Assembly: GCA_026416125.1 (NCBI GenBank)
Contig: JAOAFT010000002.1
Location: forward strand, 62,001-126,000
DNA: 64,000 nt
Direction of reading: 5' to 3'
Source: Bacteroidota bacterium
GTDB taxonomy: Bacteria > Bacteroidota > Ignavibacteria > UBA10030
Made by a program: the position numbers and the translations under genes. How positions within the stretch are numbered: position 1 is the stretch's first letter; each line of letters opens with the position of its first letter. The notes beneath the pieces are model-generated. The model was not told where the DNA came from and did no database searches. It was given only the letters and a program-made list of their open reading frames with translations. Of the stretch, positions 57,901-64,000 are shown one piece after another.

Positions 57901-59082
57901 CTACATCCTTGTTAAATTCAATTGCTCTGGTGAACTTTTTGATGGTAATTGTGCTACTTTAAGCCGTTCAGCTATAGTATTTAACTGTTTATCAGCTTGA
58001 TCGTACTTGTTCTTTGCATTTACAAGGTGCGTACCAAGCGTTTCGAAAATATCAGTAAACTTTTGCAACTCAGTCTGTAACTGTCCTAGAGTTTGTACTA
58101 TCTGACGTGCACTTTGTTCAATCTGCATTCCTTTTAACCCTAGTGCAATAATTCGTAAATGTGCATAAAATGTATTGGGAGAAACAGGAACAACGTGTCG
58201 TTGTGTTGCATACGTGTAAAGACCATCCTCAGTATCGAATGTTTCCTCCCGTATAATTGTTTCATAGTAAATATTCTCAGCCGGTATATACATCATCGCA
58301 AAATCGAACGTACCTTCATCAGGATGTATGTACTTCTCAGCAATTACATCGATATGTTTTCGTACATCTGCACGAAATTGACGAACAGCTGTTTTTTTCT
58401 CCACTTCTGTTTTTGCTTCTACCATCCTTCGAAAATTTTCAAGGGGGAACTTTGCATCAACAGGAACAATACCCCCTGAAGTACGAATAATAGCATCCAC
58501 TTTTTGACCATTTCGAAAGGTATACTGCACCTCGTAAGCATTCGCTGGGAGAACCTGCTTCAATAAATCCTCAAGTAATAACTCCCCAAGTCCACCACGC
58601 AACTTTGGTGCACGAAGCATTTCCTCCAACTTTGAAACGCTCTGTCCCAGTTCCTTTATTTCCTGTGTTGCCTTCCCAAGTTCACCCAGTTTTCCTTGGA
58701 CCTCTTGAATTACTCGTGCTGCTGTATCCAACCGCTGACCAACTTGTCCTGTATTATTCTGTATTTGCTGGGTTACTTGCCCAAGTTGTGTTGTGACAAT
58801 CTGCAATTGTTGATTCACTGTCTCCTTCGTTGAGTTCAGCTGTTGGAAAAGCATGGTAGTTGTATTGTGAAGTGAAGTGGACATAATATCCGTTGTATTC
58901 TTCAATGCTTGTTGCATCTCATTTCTCAACGTATCCAGTTGTTGTTGAAAGAACATAAGTGATTCGGGCGTCTGTTCTTTCTGCCTTGTGATATATCGAA
59001 TTATTACTATAGTAATAACAGCAACGAAAACGCTTACTACGATTAGTATTTCCATAGGAAACATACCTACCATACTCATCAA
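57901..59082 (-). CDS. rmuC: DNA recombination protein RmuC
   Basis: This 393-residue protein has an N-terminal membrane helix, a long glutamine-rich coiled coil (about residues 35-165) and the RmuC domain. That domain has V-P-V-D-A-K-F-P-L-E-N-F (like the VDSKFPL motif) and Y-I-P-A-E-N-I-Y-Y-E. RmuC limits DNA inversions in E. coli and its domain is related to PD-(D/E)XK nucleases. It is divergent from the HerA-like gene across a 288-base gap. Confidence 0.93.
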   Translation of the reverse strand: MMSMVGMFPMEILIVVSVFVAVITIVIIRYITRQKEQTPESLMFFQQQLDTLRNEMQQALKNTTDIMSTSLHNTTTMLFQQLNSTKETVNQQLQIVTTQLGQVTQQIQNNTGQVGQRLDTAARVIQEVQGKLGELGKATQEIKELGQSVSKLEEMLRAPKLRGGLGELLLEDLLKQVLPANAYEVQYTFRNGQKVDAIIRTSGGIVPVDAKFPLENFRRMVEAKTEVEKKTAVRQFRADVRKHIDVIAEKYIHPDEGTFDFAMMYIPAENIYYETIIREETFDTEDGLYTYATQRHVVPVSPNTFYAHLRIIALGLKGMQIEQSARQIVQTLGQLQTELQKFTDIFETLGTHLVNAKNKYDQADKQLNTIAERLKVAQLPSKSSPEQLNLTRM

Positions 59083-59263
59083 ATCGCTTTTTACTCAATA
59101 TACTTATAAAATTTTGAAAAAATCTTTACGTTCTCCTATGAAAACCTTCTCTTGCTAACACTTAATTGGAGACCCAAGCTCACCCCTACTTCATCAATGA
59201 CCTCACCATCTAACCTACTCGTTCTCACACAGTAATATCGAATTATAGTTACTAGTTTCTCAC

Positions 59264-59292
59264 TTGAACATATCAAAGAAATATTGTAATGT
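59264..59292 (+). promoter_or_regulatory. Promoter candidate for the HerA-like gene
   Basis: TTGAAC, a 17-base spacer and TAATGT lie about 80 bases before the ATG at 59371. The rest of the 59083-59370 gap shows no gene. Confidence 0.35.
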
Positions 59293-59370
59293 TAACAGAG
59301 TAACTTTCAATTTTTTGTGTTTTGGTACACAACAGTGGAGTGGTAAACCTAAAACCTTTATAGGCTCTCT

Positions 59371-60975
59371 ATGTGGGAAGAAAAACTCATTGGAACCGTA
59401 AAAGAAGTTACTAGCACAACAGCAACTATCCTTCTCAATCGCTCCATAACCACATTAACCAAAAAGTTAGGTGATAAGACCTATTATATTGGGCAAGTTG
59501 GTTCTTACCTTTTTGTTCCTGTTGGGAATGAGTATACGTTTGGAGTTGTTACTGATTTCCGGAAGGAAGAAATCGCTATTCAGAGCGGCAGCGAGTATCG
59601 TTACCTTATCACGATGACTTTTATTGGGACATTCCGTAATGGAAAATTCGAAACAGGTGTTGCAGTACTTCCTACTGTTGATATGCCTGCATACTTGCTA
59701 GAAGACAAAGACATTCAGGGAGCATTTGCTACTTACATTCAATACAAATTTTCTGTTGGAACACTTTCACAATTTGGAAATCAACGAGCTTTCCTTGATC
59801 CAAACAAGTTTTTTGGGAAACACGTAGCTGTTCTCGGTTCAAGTGGTTCAGGGAAATCCTACACTGTTGCTTCACTCTTACAAAAAGTTTCACAACTTCC
59901 AGAAGCGCACATCGTCATTCTCGACCTGCACAACGAATATAAACAAGCTTTCCCCAATCAGTGCCAGTACTGTGCCATAGGTTCTCTCGAACTTCCCTAT
60001 TGGCTTCTCAATGCAGAAGAAATGATCGAACTCTTCATTGATCCACAGGATGAAAATGCATCCATTCAAAGTTCTGTTCTCCAAGATCTTATCTACAACG
60101 CAAAGAAATCAAAAAATCCAAAACTCTCAGACTCAATAACAATCGATACACCAGTATACTATGATCTACGAGAAATTATATCAAAACTCAGGTTCCTTGA
60201 TACAGAACGCATTTCATCACCAGCTGGATCGAAAGAAGGGCCATACTATGGAAAATTTTCTCGCATGCTTGTCCGACTCGAGAGCAAACTGCACGATCCA
60301 CGCTATGCATTCATGTTTCAACCAAATATCTGTAAAACAACCGAAGACATCATTCCTTTAATGAAAATGATTTTTGGACTCGATAGCAAGTACCGTATTA
60401 CAGTACTTGATCTCAGTGGTGTACCCTTTGATATTGTCAAAACAATTGCTGCTCTCCTAGCACGTATTACATTTGATTTCAACTTTTGGAATCCAAAGCA
60501 CACTGAACTTCCGATCCTTCTTGTTTTTGAGGAAGCTCATAACTATCTCTCATCGACATCAGAAGGTTCAAAGGCCGCCCGGCGTACTGTTGAACGAATA
60601 GCAAAAGAAGGTCGCAAATATGGGGTAAGTTGTATGATCGTTAGTCAACGACCATCTGAAATATCCGAAACTATTCTTTCGCAGTGCAATAACTTTGTTG
60701 TGATGCGACTCGTGAATCCAAAGGATATTACATATATTGAACGCTTAGTTCCTGAATCGTTTGCTGCTCTTAAGAGCGTTATCCCCCTCCTTCGTCAAGG
60801 TGAATGTGTGATTGTTGGCGATTCAATTCCCCTACCACAACGAATTTTTATAGATATGCCTAATCCGACGCCTGAAAGTGTTGATGTACGATTCTTCGAC
60901 AAATGGAAGCAGCCAGGTCAGAAAGCTGATGTGAATGAAATAATGGACCACTGGTGGAACCAAAAACGATCGTAA
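59371..60975 (+). CDS. HerA-like hexameric DNA-translocating ATPase
   Basis: This 534-residue protein has an N-terminal HAS-like beta-barrel (about residues 1-115), a Walker A G-S-S-G-S-G-K-S at 156-163, I-L-D-L-H-N-E-Y, a Walker B L-L-V-F-E-E-A-H, and the sensor-like S-Q-R-P-S-E-I-S. This is the HerA/FtsK layout. In archaea HerA works with the NurA nuclease in end resection; no NurA-like gene is adjacent. The gene is alone on the plus strand and ends 26 bases before the convergent tRNA. Confidence 0.92.
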   Translation: MWEEKLIGTVKEVTSTTATILLNRSITTLTKKLGDKTYYIGQVGSYLFVPVGNEYTFGVVTDFRKEEIAIQSGSEYRYLITMTFIGTFRNGKFETGVAVLPTVDMPAYLLEDKDIQGAFATYIQYKFSVGTLSQFGNQRAFLDPNKFFGKHVAVLGSSGSGKSYTVASLLQKVSQLPEAHIVILDLHNEYKQAFPNQCQYCAIGSLELPYWLLNAEEMIELFIDPQDENASIQSSVLQDLIYNAKKSKNPKLSDSITIDTPVYYDLREIISKLRFLDTERISSPAGSKEGPYYGKFSRMLVRLESKLHDPRYAFMFQPNICKTTEDIIPLMKMIFGLDSKYRITVLDLSGVPFDIVKTIAALLARITFDFNFWNPKHTELPILLVFEEAHNYLSSTSEGSKAARRTVERIAKEGRKYGVSCMIVSQRPSEISETILSQCNNFVVMRLVNPKDITYIERLVPESFAALKSVIPLLRQGECVIVGDSIPLPQRIFIDMPNPTPESVDVRFFDKWKQPGQKADVNEIMDHWWNQKRS

Positions 60976-61001
60976 GCTCTTCCCCACAATCTTAGAAGTC
61001 G

Positions 61002-61075
61002 TGGGCCCTGTAGGGCTCGAACCTACGACCCGCAGATTATGAGTCTGCTGCTCTAACCAACTGAGCTAAGGGCCC
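61002..61075 (-). tRNA. tRNA with CAT anticodon (Met elongator or Ile2)
   Basis: A 74-base cloverleaf with acceptor arms GGGCCCT / AGGGCCC, anticodon loop CTCATAA and discriminator A. The first base pair is a normal G-C, so it is not the initiator. Met and lysidine-modified Ile2 cannot be separated with certainty. CCA is not encoded. Confidence 0.93.
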
Positions 61076-61089
61076 TTTCAACAATACTA

Positions 61090-61118
61090 AAAATATCAAA
61101 ATTGGCTCCTAAAAGCAA
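61090..61118 (-). promoter_or_regulatory. Promoter candidate for the CAT tRNA
   Basis: On the minus strand TTGCTT (61118-61113), a 17-base spacer and TATTTT (61095-61090), about 15 bases before the tRNA 5' end. The rest of the 61076-61304 gap shows nothing. Confidence 0.4.
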
Positions 61119-61304
61119 GAAACACTATACTCTGCACCTTTTTTCTTCTTTTACACTCTAAATTACATGCATATCATGAGGCTAAGTGTCTCCATAACCC
61201 TGTATACCACAGCTAAAGCATTGATAACATTCACAACAGTATACACATGTTGTTAGAACCGAATCACTAGATACAAAGAATTATTTTTCCTCTCTATCAC
61301 TCAA

Positions 61305-63509
61305 TTACGCAATTTTTCCTAACTCAAGAAATTCTTTATATTTCTTTTCAAAGTGGGATCGTACATTTTGGTACTCAGGTTGGCGAAGATGTGGATCATT
61401 TTGTACAAGTTGAAAAGCTTCAGCTCGAGCAATTTCGAGGAGTTCACGATCTTCAATAAGATTTGCTACTCTCAAGGCTGGCATCCCACTTTGACGTGTA
61501 CCGAAAATATCTCCCGGACCACGGAGCTGGAGATCAACTTCAGCAATTTTAAACCCATCTGTCGTTGCAACCATTGTTTCGAGTCTTCTACGAGCATTTT
61601 CCTTTTCATTCCATAGTTCGAGTGCATCTTTCCCTTTTCTATTTTTATCATACCACTCGTAGTTTGCTATGAGAATACAGTATGATTGTTCAGTACCACG
61701 GCCTACTCGACCTCGTAGTTGATGAAGTTGCGATAATCCAAAACGCTCAGCGTTCTCTATGATCATAATCGTTGCATTAGGAACATCAATACCTACTTCT
61801 ATCACCGTTGTGGCAACGAGAATATGGTACTCACCTCGTTTGAATCGCTCCATCACTTCGTCTTTATTGGAGGTTGTCATCCTACCGTGAAGTAGAGCTA
61901 CACGAAATTCAGGGAACACATCTTTTTGGAGTCGTTCGAATTCTCTCGTTGCTGCTTTCAGATCGACCTTCTCAGATTCTTCTATAAGAGGAAAAACTAT
62001 ATATGCTTGTCGTCCCCGGTGAAGCTCCTCTTTTACAAAAGCATACACTCTGGGTTTGTCTTGTTCAGTGCGAATTGCTGTTCGAATTGGTTTTCGATTG
62101 CTTGGAAGTTCATCAATAATCGACACATCGAGATCGCCGTAGAGTGTCATGGCAAGGGTTCGTGGAATGGGAGTTGCAGTCATGACAAGCACATCAGGAG
62201 ATGTACCTTTCTCTTTCAACATTGCCCGGTGAAGCACACCAAAGCGATGTTGTTCATCAATTATGACGAGTCCAAGATTGTGGAACTTAACACCTTCTTC
62301 AATCAAAGCATGGGTACCTACTACGAGATGAGCTGTTCCATTGGAGAGTTCTTCCAAAAGTACTTCCCTCTCCTTTTTTCGTTGACCACCAATTAACAAT
62401 CGGACTGAAACAGGGAGAGAGCTTAAGAATTGTCTTATTGTTTTGTAATGTTGCTCTGCTAATATTTCGGTCGGTGCCATAAACGCCACTTGTAAACCAC
62501 TATCGATAGCCATAAGTGCTACGAGAAGTGCAACAATCGTTTTCCCACTCCCAACATCTCCTTGCAACAATCGATTCATTGGGTGAGGAGAGCGGAGATC
62601 TGCAATAATCTCATGGAGTACTTTTTTCTGAGCAGAGGTCAATGTGAATGGAAGTGATTGAATGAGCAACCGTGGTAACAATGTTTCAGATTTATACTGA
62701 ACTGTACGAAGCTCACGTTGTACAATAGCACGACGATAGGCAAAAAGAAGCTGTAAAAAGAACAATTCTTCGAATTTTAACCGGCGTTTCGCTTGTTCCA
62801 ACTCTTCTAATGAAGAGGGAAAGTGAATTGCCCGAAGTGCGTCTGAACGGGGAATGAGAGAAAGTCGCCTACAGAGTTCATTCGGAAGTGTTTCTTGAAC
62901 ATAGGGGACGTACTGAGCGACGGCAAAACGAATAACCCTCCGAAAACCACGACTATCTAAACCAACACGCTCAAGTTGAGCATTCGAACGGTACTTTGGG
63001 ATGATACCACCTGTGTTAAAAAGTTTTCCCCAATCTGGCTCATCTTCGTCCACGCGCTTCAAACGATCGAATTGTGGATGAACAAACTGCGGACGCCCAT
63101 ATTGATCGAATGTAGGTATAGCTGAGAGTGCTAATATCTCACCGAGTTCGAATGCGTCCTTATACCATTGCCATCCCTCAAACCATACGCATGTGAGGTA
63201 CCCGCTGACATCCTTCACTGTAAGAAAAAAAATCATTCGATTGGTTGTGCGAGCACGACGAGTTTCTGTTCTAAATACTTCAGCTATAACTGTGACTGGT
63301 GTACGATTGTGGATATGAAATGCAAGGTCCACAATTCGTACAATATGACTTCGATCGAGGTAACCTCGAGGATAATATTGAAGAAGATCCTCAAGAGTAG
63401 TAAGCCCCTGAGCTTGTAGCACAGCAGCTCGTTTCGGCCCAATTCCCCTAAGGTACTGGAGCGGTGTTCCCACAACTTCTTTTTGATCGGTCTGAATGGT
63501 TGATTTCAT
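61305..63509 (-). CDS. recG: ATP-dependent DNA helicase RecG
   Basis: RecG reverses stalled replication forks and branch-migrates Holliday junctions. From ATG 63509 (GGAAG directly upstream) it has 734 residues. The N-terminal wedge domain includes an HhH-like L-R-G-I-G-P-K-R-A and an OB fold. The helicase core has G-D-V-G-S-G-K-T, D-E-Q-H, A-T-P-I-P-R-T and R-G-R-V-G-R-G. Length and motifs are complete. Confidence 0.97.
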   Translation of the reverse strand: MKSTIQTDQKEVVGTPLQYLRGIGPKRAAVLQAQGLTTLEDLLQYYPRGYLDRSHIVRIVDLAFHIHNRTPVTVIAEVFRTETRRARTTNRMIFFLTVKDVSGYLTCVWFEGWQWYKDAFELGEILALSAIPTFDQYGRPQFVHPQFDRLKRVDEDEPDWGKLFNTGGIIPKYRSNAQLERVGLDSRGFRRVIRFAVAQYVPYVQETLPNELCRRLSLIPRSDALRAIHFPSSLEELEQAKRRLKFEELFFLQLLFAYRRAIVQRELRTVQYKSETLLPRLLIQSLPFTLTSAQKKVLHEIIADLRSPHPMNRLLQGDVGSGKTIVALLVALMAIDSGLQVAFMAPTEILAEQHYKTIRQFLSSLPVSVRLLIGGQRKKEREVLLEELSNGTAHLVVGTHALIEEGVKFHNLGLVIIDEQHRFGVLHRAMLKEKGTSPDVLVMTATPIPRTLAMTLYGDLDVSIIDELPSNRKPIRTAIRTEQDKPRVYAFVKEELHRGRQAYIVFPLIEESEKVDLKAATREFERLQKDVFPEFRVALLHGRMTTSNKDEVMERFKRGEYHILVATTVIEVGIDVPNATIMIIENAERFGLSQLHQLRGRVGRGTEQSYCILIANYEWYDKNRKGKDALELWNEKENARRRLETMVATTDGFKIAEVDLQLRGPGDIFGTRQSGMPALRVANLIEDRELLEIARAEAFQLVQNDPHLRQPEYQNVRSHFEKKYKEFLELGKIA

Positions 63510-63539
63510 TACTTCCAAGTGCAAAACATAAAAATTGCT

Positions 63540-63568
63540 TTGACTTCGTTGTGAATCTATCCTAAATT
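63540..63568 (+). promoter_or_regulatory. Promoter candidate for the right-edge gene
   Basis: TTGACT, a 17-base spacer and TAAATT lie 31 bases before the ATG at 63600. The form matches the sites before rpsL and the tRNA cluster. Confidence 0.45.
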
Positions 63569-63599
63569 TTTTAGCAACAAGGTGAAAGTATATATTTCA

Positions 63600-64000
63600 A
63601 TGAAAAAGATTCTCCTACACTATACACTCTTAACAACATTTGCAATTATTTGTGTTGGACAAGAACACCAACAAGTTCAAGTTGAAGAAGATACATTACA
63701 CTCTACTTGTAACGAACCACCAATTCCGATTATCTACTTCAACAACACTCTAAACAACACTCTAAAAGACACTCTCAAGGAGTCTCCTCATCTACGACAG
63801 TACCACGATTCGGTATTCCTTTCAGTAGGTCAACGACTTGACTCACTCCAGAACTCTCTTGAATACAAGAATTCTATTTTTATAACGGTTGCACTGGTTG
63901 CTGGGGGACTGGCCTTCCTTTCCATTCTGTTGACACTTATAATGTTCATAAAATTTCGACAACACTTGAACCCAGAAGCTTACGCTTTCACAATATTGAG
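63600..64000 (+). CDS. Partial gene, small secreted or membrane protein of unknown function
   Basis: The frame is open from ATG 63600 to the right edge, 133 codons. It begins with a basic, hydrophobic signal-like segment (M-K-K-I-L-L-H-Y-T-L-L). A polar stretch with repeated N-N-T-L and D-T-L-K follows (about residues 49-60). A strong membrane helix lies at about residues 97-118, followed by F-R-Q-H-L-N-P-E-A-Y. I do not recognise a family. A promoter-like site upstream supports it. Confidence 0.6.
   Translation, partial: MKKILLHYTLLTTFAIICVGQEHQQVQVEEDTLHSTCNEPPIPIIYFNNTLNNTLKDTLKESPHLRQYHDSVFLSVGQRLDSLQNSLEYKNSIFITVALVAGGLAFLSILLTLIMFIKFRQHLNPEAYAFTIL

Noticed and set aside
61926-62396. 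156-codon plus-strand open frame opposite recG
   Set aside because: It is fully within the RecG helicase core and has no independent signal.

Overview
The window is one continuous chromosomal stretch of low-to-moderate GC from a bacterium of the FCB (Bacteroidota/Chlorobiota/Ignavibacteriota) group; a Kapabacteria- or Ignavibacteria-like lineage is my best guess, not proven. The pointers are a PorW/SprE-type lipoprotein of the type IX secretion family, a DUF2723 membrane protein, a DUF1573-rhodanese-MauE cassette, a spc operon without adk, and ribosomal proteins L17 and L5 with added tails. Promoter-like sites look like plain sigma-70 sites (TTGAC, 16-17 bases, TATATT) rather than the TAnnTTTG type of Bacteroidota proper. 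No phage, insertion sequence or CRISPR was seen.

Region 1 (1-2950, minus strand): the start of a PyrK/ferredoxin-reductase-like gene runs off the left edge, preceded by a PorW/SprE-like TPR lipoprotein and the GTPase EngB. Region 2 (2951-34558, minus strand): one uninterrupted co-directional block of about 31.5 kb carries tRNA-Thr-Tyr-Gly-Thr, rpmG, tRNA-Trp, secE-nusG, rplKAJL, rpoBC, rpsLG-fusA-tuf, and the complete S10, spc and alpha operons down to rplQ. It ends in a terminator hairpin that overlaps the rplQ stop codon. There is a promoter candidate at its head and a near-consensus one before rpsL. An L10-leader-like fold precedes rplJ, and unexplained hairpins lie before rpoB and rpsJ. 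rpsL and rpoB appear to start with TTG.

Region 3 (34598-40703): a DUF2723 membrane protein is divergent from a plus-strand cluster. That cluster holds two 3-hydroxyacyl-CoA-dehydrogenase-like proteins that have both lost catalytic residues, then DUF1573, rhodanese and MauE/DoxX proteins, an acetyltransferase and a YbjQ protein. The first four genes overlap by 4 bases each, which suggests they are translated together.

Region 4 (40765-47513, minus strand): an operon hypA-hypB-hoxE-F-U-Y-H-protease encodes a bidirectional NAD-coupled [NiFe]-hydrogenase (group 3d type) with two of its maturation factors; hypC, D, E and F are not in the window. Region 5 (47514-50685, minus strand): etfB-etfA, a bifunctional-nuclease-family protein and a secreted TPR protein.

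Region 6 (50830-56907, minus strand): a TetR regulator, a HlyD-type adaptor, two ABC ATPases and two ABC-2 permeases in the order of the CecR-YbhGFSR efflux system, but with YbhF split into two genes. A 9-base inverted repeat before the TetR gene is a likely operator. Region 7 (57030-64000): an internally duplicated membrane protein of unknown function, RmuC divergent from a HerA-like ATPase, a CAT-anticodon tRNA, RecG, and the start of a small secreted or membrane protein at the right edge. The region leans towards DNA repair. The strongest leads for something undescribed are the catalytically degenerate dehydrogenase pair joined to a thiol-redox cassette, and the RmuC-HerA divergent pair.
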